Notes under the pieces: model-generated
What the model saw: only the letters and a program-made list of their open reading frames with translations
What the model was told of the DNA's origin: nothing
Databases searched by the model: none
DNA from: Lascolabacillus massiliensis
GTDB lineage: Bacteria; Bacteroidota; Bacteroidia; Bacteroidales; Dysgonomonadaceae
DNA length: 64,000 nt
Direction: 5' to 3'
NCBI RefSeq assembly: GCF_001282625.1
Contig: NZ_CTEJ01000001.1
Span: 806,001-870,000 of the forward strand
Shown: positions 19,371 through 27,520 of the stretch, piece after piece
Numbering within the stretch: position 1 is the stretch's first letter
Layout of the letters: each line of letters opens with the position of its first letter
Translations under genes and position numbers: made by a program

Positions 19371-19946
19371 TTAACCAAGTGTTGTGAATAAATGTATTAA
19401 ATACAATAGTGAATTGGATGGTGATGCACCTTTCATTTTCTTTAATGCACGATATAAGTTTTTTTTCACAGCATCAGTTGAAAGGTTCATAATTTCAGCT
19501 ATTTCTGAATAATTGAGATCCAATTGATATCTATAATGAATAATTCTTCTCTGCTTTGGAGGTAGTGTTTTAATTAAGTTAGTTAACTTATTTTTTAGCT
19601 GTATTTCTTTTTCTTCATCAATAATTTTTTCAATTACAATCTTCTCATTTTCTTCAAAGTAGTCTTGTTGTAATTCTCCAATTTCAATTAGTTCCAAGTT
19701 TCTAATGTCAAGAAGTCTGTTTTTTAGACTTCTGAGCAGATAAAATTCTATATTTTGAATGTGGTTTAATTTTTTTCTTGAAGTATAAATATTGAAAAAA
19801 ATATCTTGTATTGCATCTTTACTCCGTTCATCATCGAATCCAAGATTTAATGCATAAGCTAAAAGTTCCGAATAGTAAGCATGATAAATCTTAGAGAAAG
19901 ATTTATCATCTCCCTCTAAAAATAGTTTCCACGCATCATCGATCAT
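19371..19946 (-). CDS. ECF RNA polymerase sigma factor (sigma-70 family)
   Basis: The 191-residue protein has region 2 (about 15-80, FSKIYHAYYSELLAYAL, DAIQDIFFNIYTSR) and region 4 with its helix-turn-helix (about 120-175, LPPKQRRIIHYRYQLDLNYSEIAEIMNLS). It is likely to drive the susCD operon under control of the FecR protein encoded 58 bases downstream. Its start codon overlaps the folA stop as TAATG, so at least basal expression may come from the thyA-folA transcript through translational coupling. Confidence 0.94.
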   Translation of the reverse strand: MIDDAWKLFLEGDDKSFSKIYHAYYSELLAYALNLGFDDERSKDAIQDIFFNIYTSRKKLNHIQNIEFYLLRSLKNRLLDIRNLELIEIGELQQDYFEENEKIVIEKIIDEEKEIQLKNKLTNLIKTLPPKQRRIIHYRYQLDLNYSEIAEIMNLSTDAVKKNLYRALKKMKGASPSNSLLYLIHLFTTLG

Positions 19947-20443
19947 TACTTTACTTTTTTTCTATAGTAGGTTAAAAATGTATAAGGGTACAAATGTTTA
20001 TCATCAGCCATATGCCTCTCCTCCTCTATAAGCTCCCAATCTTTAAAATCAATATTAGGGAAAAAAGTATCGGCATCATTGAATGTATTGTGAATACGAG
20101 TTAGATAGAGTGTGTCGGCAAGATGGAAAGTGGTGCGGTAAAGCTCGCCACCTCCTATTATGAAAACCTTTTCGTGACTTTTACTTACCGACAGAGCTTC
20201 TTCTATTGAGCGTACAACAATACATCCGGGAAAATTATTTACATCACCTGATGTCACTACAATATTTATCCGATCAGGCAATGAACCATTAGGTAATGAT
20301 TCATATGTTTTTCTTCCCATAATTATGGTGTGCCCAGTAGTAATCTTCTTAAAATGTTTCAAGTCGTTTGGAAGATGACACAGTAATCCTCCATTTTTAC
20401 CTATTCCATTTTTTTCGTCAATAACAACAACAATAGCTATCAT
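19946..20443 (-). CDS. folA: Dihydrofolate reductase
   Basis: DHFR regenerates tetrahydrofolate from dihydrofolate using NADPH. The protein is 165 residues, a normal bacterial length. It has [30 protein letters not shown] at the N-terminus split over the substrate loop, [10 protein letters not shown] for NADPH binding, and [10 protein letters not shown]. The start codon overlaps the thyA stop as ATGA, linking the two enzymes that make and consume dihydrofolate; its own stop overlaps the next start as TAATG. Confidence 0.96.
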   Translation of the reverse strand: MIAIVVVIDEKNGIGKNGGLLCHLPNDLKHFKKITTGHTIIMGRKTYESLPNGSLPDRINIVVTSGDVNNFPGCIVVRSIEEALSVSKSHEKVFIIGGGELYRTTFHLADTLYLTRIHNTFNDADTFFPNIDFKDWELIEEERHMADDKHLYPYTFLTYYRKKVK

Positions 20444-21234
20444 ACTGAAACCTTGCCTTTAATATGAGGATGCGGATCATAATTCACTAGCTCAAAATCT
20501 TCATATCTGAATTTAAAAATATCCTTTACATCAGGGTTAATTTTCATCTGCGGTAGCGGACGTGGTTCACGTGTTAGTTGAAGTTTTACTTGTTCTAAAT
20601 GATTTAAATAAATATGTGCATCGCCAAACGTATGAATAAAATCACCCTCTTCCAGGTTTGTCACCTGAGCCATCATTTTTAGGAGAAGTGAATATGAAGC
20701 AATGTTGAAAGGGACACCAAGAAAAAGATCTGCACTTCTTTGGTATAGCTGCAGACTTAGTTTACCATCTGCAACATAAAATTGAAAGAAAGCATGACAA
20801 GGTGGCAGGTTCATATTTGGAAGATCTGCAACATTCCAGGAGCTAACTATTATTCGCCTCGAATCAGGATTGTTCTTTAAATCTTTCACCACTTGGGTAA
20901 TCTGATCTATATGTCCTCCATTATAGTCTGGCCAGGAACGCCATTGATAACCGTAAATATGTCCCAGGTCCCCATTCTCTTCTGCCCATTCATCCCAGAT
21001 ATGGACACCATTATCATTCAGGTACTTTATATTGGTATCCCCTTTTAGGAACCATAATAGTTCATGTATAATAGATTTCAGATTAAGTTTTTTGGTTGTA
21101 AGTACGGGAAAACCATCACTCATGCTGAATCGGCTTTGATGACCGAATATGCTGATGGTACCGGTACCTGTACGATCTTCTTTCTTAGTACCTTCGTTAA
21201 GTACTCTTTGCAATAAATCAAGATATTGTTTCAT
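20440..21234 (-). CDS. thyA: Thymidylate synthase
   Basis: ThyA converts dUMP and methylene-tetrahydrofolate to dTMP and dihydrofolate. I chose the ATG at 21234 ([15 protein letters not shown]) because it gives 264 residues, the same as E. coli ThyA; the open frame runs on upstream for 38 unlikely codons. The active-site block [13 protein letters not shown] carries the nucleophilic Cys. [12 protein letters not shown] (dUMP phosphate loop), [17 protein letters not shown] and HIYLNHLEQ are all intact. It is followed by folA with a 4-base overlap. Confidence 0.97.
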   Translation of the reverse strand: MKQYLDLLQRVLNEGTKKEDRTGTGTISIFGHQSRFSMSDGFPVLTTKKLNLKSIIHELLWFLKGDTNIKYLNDNGVHIWDEWAEENGDLGHIYGYQWRSWPDYNGGHIDQITQVVKDLKNNPDSRRIIVSSWNVADLPNMNLPPCHAFFQFYVADGKLSLQLYQRSADLFLGVPFNIASYSLLLKMMAQVTNLEEGDFIHTFGDAHIYLNHLEQVKLQLTREPRPLPQMKINPDVKDIFKFRYEDFELVNYDPHPHIKGKVSV

Positions 21235-21302
21235 ATTTAGTTTTATCCTATTATCGAGAATTATGTTTTCAGCTTGTCTTTTTCTGAAAACTTCTGTTAT
21301 GA

Positions 21303-21332
21303 CAAAAATAACTGTTTTTTTCCTGAGTACAA
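21303..21332 (-). promoter_or_regulatory. Candidate promoter for thyA-folA
   Basis: On the minus strand a -7 box TATTTTTG (21303-21310) is preceded after 19 bases by TTG (21330-21332), matching the Bacteroidetes arrangement. It lies about 70 bases upstream of the chosen thyA start and therefore also supports that start over the longer frame. Confidence 0.45.
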
Positions 21333-21502
21333 GTTTAAGTAGTAACATAATGTTTATATAATAACAATTTATTATCTCCTTATGTGGTGATTTTCTTCCT
21401 CAATCAAATAATTTCAGAACGAAACCTCTATGGATGTTGTTATAAATAGTATATTTGTGTGTATTACGTCATTTTTATTTAACAGTTTAACTCCTTAATC
21501 AT

Positions 21503-22093
21503 ATGGATATATCAGAATTACTAAACAGCTCAACTGGACAATCCTTAATCAGGAGTATTTCCGATAAATTGGGAATTAACGAGAAAGAAGCCTCAGGAGT
21601 AGTTAGCACTGCTATACCTGCTATACTTGCAGGAATGACTAAAAATGCTCAAACAGCTGAAGGGGCCGAGAGTCTAAACAGAGCCATAGAATCAAAGCAT
21701 GATGGTTCGCTTTTGGATAACCTGTCAAATATTCTGCAAGGGCAGACACAGGAATTACAAAATGATGGAGATGGTATACTTGGACATGTATTTGGTAGTA
21801 AAAGAACAGCTGTAGAACAAACACTTTCTAAAAAAACAGGTGTTAGTTCCGGGAAAATAGGGCCTCTACTTGCTCTGCTTGCACCAATAGTAATGGCATA
21901 CTTGGGAAAAGAAAAAAGAAAGACAAGTACAGGGGGAGGGGGGTTAGGTGATCTTCTGGGAGGATTGCTTGGAAGTGGAAGTCAAGGTCGATCAGGTGGA
22001 GGAATCATGGACATGATTAGTGGAACACTCGATAAAGATGGCGATGGTGATGTAATCGATGATATATTTGATATGTTTAGTAAGAAAAGATAA
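21503..22093 (+). CDS. DUF937 domain protein
   Basis: The 196-residue soluble protein has no signal peptide. The DUF937 region covers roughly residues 1-130 (helical, with KLGINEKEASGVVSTAIPAIL and KIGPLLALLAPIVMAYLGK). It then becomes glycine-rich (GGGGLGDLLGGLLGSGSQG) and ends with DKDGDGDVIDD, a calcium-loop-like acidic motif as in dockerin/EF-hand repeats. The biochemical role of DUF937/YidB-type proteins is unknown. The next gene starts directly after its stop (TAAATG), so the two are likely translated together. Confidence 0.85.
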   Translation: MDISELLNSSTGQSLIRSISDKLGINEKEASGVVSTAIPAILAGMTKNAQTAEGAESLNRAIESKHDGSLLDNLSNILQGQTQELQNDGDGILGHVFGSKRTAVEQTLSKKTGVSSGKIGPLLALLAPIVMAYLGKEKRKTSTGGGGLGDLLGGLLGSGSQGRSGGGIMDMISGTLDKDGDGDVIDDIFDMFSKKR

Positions 22094-22699
22094 ATGAAAA
22101 TGAGACATAAAAAAATCAAAAAAAATCTGATATCGTTTGTTGTTTTTAGTCTGATGTTAATCAGTTATTCATGTTCAGTGCCAGATGATTACATTACTGA
22201 AGCTGAAGCGCGAAGGCTTATAGAACAGGCCATAAGAAATCAGAATCCGTCAAGTGGGCTTAGTGAAGCAGAGATAAAGAAACTAATTGATGATGCAATA
22301 AATAAAAATAATAACAGTCTCGAGTTCACACAGTGGGATATAATAAATATAACAGTAAACAGATCTGATTGGGTTTGGAATAATAATGCAATGCAATGGG
22401 AGGCTATCTTTAATCTGCCGGAACTAACTGAGTTTATTTATGAACAGGGTGCACAGTTAGGATATGTATTTATAGGGGAGCAGGGAGTTAATGAGGTACA
22501 AAAATTATTGCCTTATGTTGAAACATATTATGCCGGAGATGATGATTTTGGGAATCCTGTCTATTTCACTGAAACTATCAGTGTGGATTATCAATTCGGA
22601 AATCCGAGTACCGTAGCTTTTTTTATTAAGGACTCTCAGTTAGCCAAAGATCCGGATGCTCCTCAATTATATAATTTCAGGATTGTTTTAATTTGGTAA
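22094..22699 (+). CDS. Lipoprotein of unknown function, paralogue of the 22878 gene
   Basis: The 201-residue protein has a lipoprotein signal (MLISYSCS, Cys at about residue 27). After it come two helical near-repeats, TEAEARRLIEQAI and SEAEIKKLIDDAI (about residues 34-75). The C-terminal 125 residues form a beta-rich domain with VNRSDWVWNNNAMQWEA, ELTEFIYEQGAQLGYVFIGEQGVNEVQ and a closing YNFRIVLIW. This C-terminal domain is clearly homologous to the protein at 22878-23345, so the pair arose by duplication. I recognise no named family. It starts right at the stop of the DUF937 gene. Confidence 0.85.
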   Translation: MKMRHKKIKKNLISFVVFSLMLISYSCSVPDDYITEAEARRLIEQAIRNQNPSSGLSEAEIKKLIDDAINKNNNSLEFTQWDIINITVNRSDWVWNNNAMQWEAIFNLPELTEFIYEQGAQLGYVFIGEQGVNEVQKLLPYVETYYAGDDDFGNPVYFTETISVDYQFGNPSTVAFFIKDSQLAKDPDAPQLYNFRIVLIW

Positions 22700-22735
22700 T
22701 TGTAAACAGATGTAAAATATAACATCAAAAAAATA

Positions 22736-22783
22736 GCTTCTGCCTTTTAATGAAACTTATTTTAATAGGCAGTAGCCTTTTTT
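22736..22783 (+). terminator. Terminator after the first lipoprotein gene
   Basis: Arms GCTTCTGCCT (22736-22745) and AGGCAGTAGC (22767-22776), with one mismatch, are followed by CTTTTTT. The element separates the two paralogous lipoprotein genes and suggests the second has its own promoter. Confidence 0.65.
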
Positions 22784-22877
22784 ATTCAAACTATTCTTCC
22801 TTTTTATTGTTTTAAATTAAACGAAAGATGATTTTACAGGTCTTACTTTCAAATAACATTATCAATAATTATTAAAT

Positions 22878-23345
22878 ATGAAAAGAAAACTTTTAGTATC
22901 GATTTTTGCAGGGATTCTATTCTTGGGTACGGCTTTCGTAATGACATCTTGCAGTGATAGTAGTGATGATTTTATTGAGACGGCCTGGAATATAGAAAAT
23001 TTTAATGTTACAGCTTCACAGTGGAGTTGGAACTCAAATCTTAACAGATGGGAAGCTGTAAGGCAGTTGCCGGCTATTGATGAGTTTATTTATGAAGACG
23101 GAGTAGTACATGGATTTATTTTCCTTGGAACTCAGGGTGTTGATGAAGTCCAGACACCTCTCCCATATATTAGAAGTTTTCTTGAAGATAATGGGCAGGG
23201 AGGCGTTATAGATTTTACCGAAACGATAAGTTTTGAATATAGCCATCTGACAAATCGAATAACCTTTTATATAGAACCTTCCGATGGTTTCCAAGATCAG
23301 AATGCCCGCCAAAATTATAATTTCAGGATAGTTATGATCTGGTAA
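22878..23345 (+). CDS. Small lipoprotein of unknown function, paralogue of the 22094 gene
   Basis: This is a 155-residue lipoprotein (signal ending VMTSCSD, Cys at residue 25). Its domain matches the C-terminal part of the preceding lipoprotein: ASQWSWNSNLNRWEA, DEFIYEDGVVHGFIFLGTQGVDEVQ, DFTETISFEY, and the final YNFRIVMIW. It lacks the helical near-repeats. It ends 2 bases from the convergent folC stop. The conserved Trp-rich blocks suggest one small beta-domain; the function is unknown. Confidence 0.82.
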   Translation: MKRKLLVSIFAGILFLGTAFVMTSCSDSSDDFIETAWNIENFNVTASQWSWNSNLNRWEAVRQLPAIDEFIYEDGVVHGFIFLGTQGVDEVQTPLPYIRSFLEDNGQGGVIDFTETISFEYSHLTNRITFYIEPSDGFQDQNARQNYNFRIVMIW

Positions 23346-23347
23346 TA

Positions 23348-24634
23348 TCAGATAAACATTGGTAAGGCATCTGCTACTATAAATGAACTTCCGCCGATGA
23401 AGATAATATCCTCTTTATCGGCATTTTTAATTGCTTTTATTACAGCTTCTGATACTGTAGGGCAGATGTATCCCTGCAAACCAAATTCACCTGCCATATC
23501 AGCTAGTTTAGTTTCATCAAGAGCTCTTTGAACGGAAGCTTTGGTGAAGTAATAATTTGCATTTTTGGGTAATAATCTCAATACAGACTCAGTATCTTTA
23601 TCATTTGCCATTCCAAATACAATATGAAGTCTCTTGAATTCTTCTGAAAGCAGTCTTTCAATTACATATTTAATTCCATGAGAGTTATGTGCAATATCAC
23701 AAAAGATTTTGGGTTCTGTTTTTAACAGCTGCCATCGACCCATTAATCCTGTTATTTCAGTTACTTTTTCAAATCCTTTGTAAACGGCATCTTTAGGAAT
23801 GTTGTACCCCAGTTCCAGCAAAATATCAACTGCTGTTAACACGGTTCTAGCATTATACTCTTGAGCAGGACCACTTAATTGTCCTGTGATATTGTCGAAA
23901 TTTGCTGATTTATAAAAAATCTTATCTATCAATCTGTCAGCAACAAAATCACTCATATAAACTTCAGAAAAAACAATAGGAGCTTCAACAGATTTTGCCT
24001 TATCAATAAAAACCTGTGCAACATCACTATTTCCAATTTCTCCAATTATTACCGGAGTGTATTTCTTAATAATACCAGCTTTTTCTGCTGCAATTTTCGT
24101 GAGTGTGTTACCAAGATAATTCATATGATCTAATCCAATATTTGTAATTATACTCAAATCTGGAAAAATTATATTAGTACTGTCTAAACGGCCACCCAGT
24201 CCAACTTCAATAATAGCAACATCAACTTTTTTTTCGGCAAAATATAAAAAAGCCATCTCCATTGTAAGTTCAAAAAAAGAGGCCATCACCGGTTCAAATT
24301 TATCTCTGTATTTTTCGACAAATTCAATCACATATTCCTTATTGATCATCTCACCATTTACACGTATTCGTTCCCGAAAATCAATAAGGTGAGGAGATGT
24401 GTATAATCCAACCCTATAACCTGACATCTGAAGAATTGCAGCCAGAAGATTCGAAACAGATCCTTTGCCATTGGTTCCTCCCACATGTATATTTTTAAAT
24501 TTCTTGTGAGGATGACCAAAAATTTCATCTAATGCCAGACTGTTGTCCAGTCCCTCTTTATAAGCAGCGTGACCTATCCTTTGGTATTCAGGTGCCTGAC
24601 TATACAAGTAGTCTAAAGTCTCATTATAATTCAT
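23348..24634 (-). CDS. folC: Bifunctional folylpolyglutamate synthase/dihydrofolate synthase
   Basis: FolC adds L-glutamate to dihydropteroate and to folates, in the cytoplasm. The 428-residue protein has the Mur-ligase-type P-loop HVGGTNGKGSVSNLLA (about residues 51-66), the folate site SPHLIDFRERIRVNG, IIEVGLGGRLDSTN, and ITNIGLDHMNYLGNT. The C-terminal ligase domain follows, with DIAHNSHG. It complements thyA and folA nearby but is on a separate transcript. Confidence 0.95.
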   Translation of the reverse strand: MNYNETLDYLYSQAPEYQRIGHAAYKEGLDNSLALDEIFGHPHKKFKNIHVGGTNGKGSVSNLLAAILQMSGYRVGLYTSPHLIDFRERIRVNGEMINKEYVIEFVEKYRDKFEPVMASFFELTMEMAFLYFAEKKVDVAIIEVGLGGRLDSTNIIFPDLSIITNIGLDHMNYLGNTLTKIAAEKAGIIKKYTPVIIGEIGNSDVAQVFIDKAKSVEAPIVFSEVYMSDFVADRLIDKIFYKSANFDNITGQLSGPAQEYNARTVLTAVDILLELGYNIPKDAVYKGFEKVTEITGLMGRWQLLKTEPKIFCDIAHNSHGIKYVIERLLSEEFKRLHIVFGMANDKDTESVLRLLPKNANYYFTKASVQRALDETKLADMAGEFGLQGYICPTVSEAVIKAIKNADKEDIIFIGGSSFIVADALPMFI

Positions 24635-24705
24635 CTATTTATTTACCTTTTAAATGGAAATATTAAATTGAAAAACAGTATAAATGTAACTATTTTATAA
24701 CTAAT

Positions 24706-24742
24706 AAAAGAGGGTAGAATCACATATGTGAAACACCCTCTT
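24706..24742 (-). terminator. Rho-independent terminator after the DPP III gene
   Basis: Arms AAGAGGGT and ACCCTCTT enclose a second inner repeat (CACAT/ATGTG), and on the minus strand the structure ends in TTTTATTA. It lies about 70 bases past the stop of the M49 peptidase. The outer stem is nearly the same as in the terminator at 12326-12368. Confidence 0.75.
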
Positions 24743-24809
24743 GTTAATTATATTTATTCAATACTCAGTGCTAAAATATAAATATCCTAAGTATGTAGTC
24801 TGATTAAAA

Positions 24810-26873
24810 TCAGTTTTTAAGTGGAAGCACAGAATACTGTTTAGAATAACGTAATTGTTGATCTATGTAGTTCTCTTTATAAGATATTGTCACATCTGTT
24901 ACTTTACCATTCTCATCAGTTACAAGCTTATAAACAGGATTAACAAAACCTTTGTAAGGTGCAATATTAAGAGCTTCGTATCTTGATAAAACCTCCTCAT
25001 GTAGATTCTTGTCCACCTTTACTCCATAAGTTTCGATCAGGTTTTTACCTGCTTCAAAATCCCCTTCTGACTTAATACGCTGTACTTCAGCAAGCAATTC
25101 TCCAAAAAGCTGACGTAACTTATCATAATCGTTGATCACGATGTAGGTTTTACCATCTTTCTTTTCAAAAGCTACCACATTTTCAGCCTTACCTTTCTCA
25201 ATTACCCAGTTAGATATAGTAGCACGATTACGCATATGAGCCTGTTCAATATCCTTTCCTGGTTGTATACGGGTAAGCTGAGTCATAGCACCATTCATAA
25301 TATATGAGTAGTATTCAGCTTTATAAGCTTCATTATCAGGTAATAAACCAAGTTCAACTAGCTTCGGATCAGCCAGATAGTAAAGTGCAAACAGATCGGC
25401 ACGGGTTTCTTCCAGTGGTGAAGCATATGCCTGAAGAACATCAGAGCTAACTCCTGGAAGCAACTTACCTGAACCATGACCTAAACATTCATGCAAGTCG
25501 GTGTGCAGGTTATCAGTTAATGTTCCATACTTTTTAGTAAGCTCAATCTCTTTTTCACTCCACATGAATTCTTCCTTGAACCCATTTCCTTCTGCAGCTT
25601 TATCATATGCAAAAGTGATATTATCTATAGTAACTGATTTAGATCCATGATCTCTTCTTATCCAGTCTGCATTTGGCAGATTTATACCAATTGGAGTTGA
25701 AGGATATGTATCACCACCCAAAATAGCAGCAGTAATTACTTTAGCAGAAACACCTTTTACTTCTTCTTTCTTAAAACGGTTGTCTATTGGAGAGTTGTCC
25801 TCAAACCACTGTGCGTTCTCACTGATAATTCTGGTGCGCTCTGATGCCTCAATACTTTTAAAATTAACAAGTGACTCCCAAGTGGCTTTCAGTCCCATAG
25901 GGTCAGTATACGTCTCAATAAAACCATTAATAAAATCAACACGTGAAGTTGTATCAGTTACCCATTTAACTGAATATTCATCAAAAGTTTGAAGATTACC
26001 TGTTTTATAATATTCGATAAGAGTTTTGATTACATCTTTTTGATGGTCATTTTCTGCAACCTCAGATGCTTTTTCTAACCATCCAATTATACGCTCAATT
26101 GCCTTATCATACATTCCACCAAGCTTCCAAACTTTTTCGGTAACTACACCGTTTTCTTTGACTACTTTACTATTAAGACCGTATGATACTGGTGTGTTGT
26201 CATTCGGATCCTTCATGGCGTTATAGAAATCTTCAACCTCTTTCTGAGTTACACCTTCATAGAAGTTTACGGCAGAAGTCTGAATAATATCCTTTCCCGG
26301 TGTCTGATTCATTCTTTTTGGCATAACTGCCGGATCAAACATAACAGGAAGTATTTCATTTAAAGTTTCATCTGCAGCCATACCATCACGGAAAGGCATT
26401 CTTCCCGGATCAACGCTTTTTACAAGAGAAACAAAATACTCCTGTGAGAATTGTGGTATGATTTTATCTTCAGAATAGTGATGGTGGATACCGTTTGCCA
26501 TCCAAATCTGTTTAAGATAAGTCTCAAATTGTTTCCAGTCATCGGAAGATTTGTTACCCATGTAATTCTCATACACACCTTCACATACTCTGCGTATAGT
26601 TAGATTATAACGATTATTCTGATCCCATAAGATATCACGTCCTTCAAGAGCAGCTTGTGATAGGTAATAAATCAATTCCTTCTGTTTTAGTGAAAGACTG
26701 TTGAATCCTGGAACAGGATATCTTAATATTTCAATATCTGCAAACCGGTCGACCTTATATTCAAATGTTGAGTCGATACCATCGTCGGCTGCCGGTTTTG
26801 AGCCTGCTTCTTTTTTGCCGTTGCAGGCTGCAAGCAGTAACAGTGTTGTTAGCATAAAAACTACTTTTTTCAT
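24810..26873 (-). CDS. Dipeptidyl peptidase III (M49), lipoprotein
   Basis: DPP III is a zinc peptidase that removes dipeptides from the N-terminus of short peptides. I set the start at 26873 because MKKVVFMLTTLLLLAACNG is a textbook lipoprotein signal; the longer frame would overlap the upstream SIS gene. The mature protein has the M49 zinc motif HECLGH (around residue 464) and EETRAD some 50 residues later (EECRAD in other members). At 687 residues it has the normal length. Lipidation places it in the periplasm or on a membrane, unlike the cytosolic eukaryotic enzymes. It starts 4 bases after the SIS gene. Confidence 0.94.
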   Translation of the reverse strand: MKKVVFMLTTLLLLAACNGKKEAGSKPAADDGIDSTFEYKVDRFADIEILRYPVPGFNSLSLKQKELIYYLSQAALEGRDILWDQNNRYNLTIRRVCEGVYENYMGNKSSDDWKQFETYLKQIWMANGIHHHYSEDKIIPQFSQEYFVSLVKSVDPGRMPFRDGMAADETLNEILPVMFDPAVMPKRMNQTPGKDIIQTSAVNFYEGVTQKEVEDFYNAMKDPNDNTPVSYGLNSKVVKENGVVTEKVWKLGGMYDKAIERIIGWLEKASEVAENDHQKDVIKTLIEYYKTGNLQTFDEYSVKWVTDTTSRVDFINGFIETYTDPMGLKATWESLVNFKSIEASERTRIISENAQWFEDNSPIDNRFKKEEVKGVSAKVITAAILGGDTYPSTPIGINLPNADWIRRDHGSKSVTIDNITFAYDKAAEGNGFKEEFMWSEKEIELTKKYGTLTDNLHTDLHECLGHGSGKLLPGVSSDVLQAYASPLEETRADLFALYYLADPKLVELGLLPDNEAYKAEYYSYIMNGAMTQLTRIQPGKDIEQAHMRNRATISNWVIEKGKAENVVAFEKKDGKTYIVINDYDKLRQLFGELLAEVQRIKSEGDFEAGKNLIETYGVKVDKNLHEEVLSRYEALNIAPYKGFVNPVYKLVTDENGKVTDVTISYKENYIDQQLRYSKQYSVLPLKN

Positions 26874-26877
26874 ACAA

Positions 26878-27510
26878 TTATTTCTCTTTATTAAGTTCTT
26901 TAACACGAATTTCTGCATTTCTGGATTTATCTCCCAGATAACCCCCATGGTGCCTTTTTGCATATTCGCTAATACTGAAATTAATTCTCTTCATTGTACC
27001 TACAACAAGTATATCTCCCATTACAGTCATTACTGTTGTAGATGTAGTAGGGGTAAGATCCAATGGACAAACTTCAGCAGGATTTCCGGTAAGCAGAAAT
27101 ACATCTGCTTTTTTTGCCAGTACACTTGAATTATTTCCGGTAATTACAATAATTGGTACTTGCTCGTATAATCCTCTGGCAAGTTCAACCAACTCAATAA
27201 TCTCACGTGTTTCACCGGAATTTGTAATTAAAAGCAGAAGATCATTCTCCTGCAGTACTCCAAGATCACCATGCTGAGCCTCACTGGGATGCAGGAAAAT
27301 TGATGGTGTACCCGTAGAACAGAAGGTTGTTGATATGTTTTGTCCTATCTGTCCTGCTTTACCCATACCGCTAATAACAAGCTTTCCTCGTTTTTCATGT
27401 ACGTACTCTACAATTAAATCGATTGCTTTCTCGTATTGGTCAGTAATAGGAATATTAAGAATTGCGTTTGTTTCCTTCTTTAGGATTGTTTGTATTTCTT
27501 CGTACGTCAT
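26878..27510 (-). CDS. SIS-domain sugar-phosphate isomerase, KdsD/KpsF-like without CBS domains
   Basis: The 210-residue cytoplasmic protein is a single SIS domain with VISGMGKAGQIGQNISTTFCSTG, FLHPSEAQHGDLG, ITNSGETREII and ICPLDLTPTTSTT-like VCPLDLTPTTST. These blocks are those of D-arabinose-5-phosphate isomerases (Kdo synthesis). KdsD and KpsF are about 320 residues with two C-terminal CBS domains, which are absent here, as in many Bacteroidetes homologues. It is 10 bases downstream of purE. A-5-P isomerase activity is likely; another ketose/aldose phosphate is possible. Confidence 0.85.
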   Translation of the reverse strand: MTYEEIQTILKKETNAILNIPITDQYEKAIDLIVEYVHEKRGKLVISGMGKAGQIGQNISTTFCSTGTPSIFLHPSEAQHGDLGVLQENDLLLLITNSGETREIIELVELARGLYEQVPIIVITGNNSSVLAKKADVFLLTGNPAEVCPLDLTPTTSTTVMTVMGDILVVGTMKRINFSISEYAKRHHGGYLGDKSRNAEIRVKELNKEK

Positions 27511-27520
27511 TTTACGAACT

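Noticed and set aside
21235-21348. 38-codon upstream extension of thyA
   Set aside because: ThyA proteins start with the block at 21234 and reach the normal 264 residues from there; the extension overlaps a likely promoter.
26874-26963. 30-codon upstream extension of the DPP III gene
   Set aside because: It overlaps the end of the SIS gene and would hide a perfect lipoprotein signal peptide.
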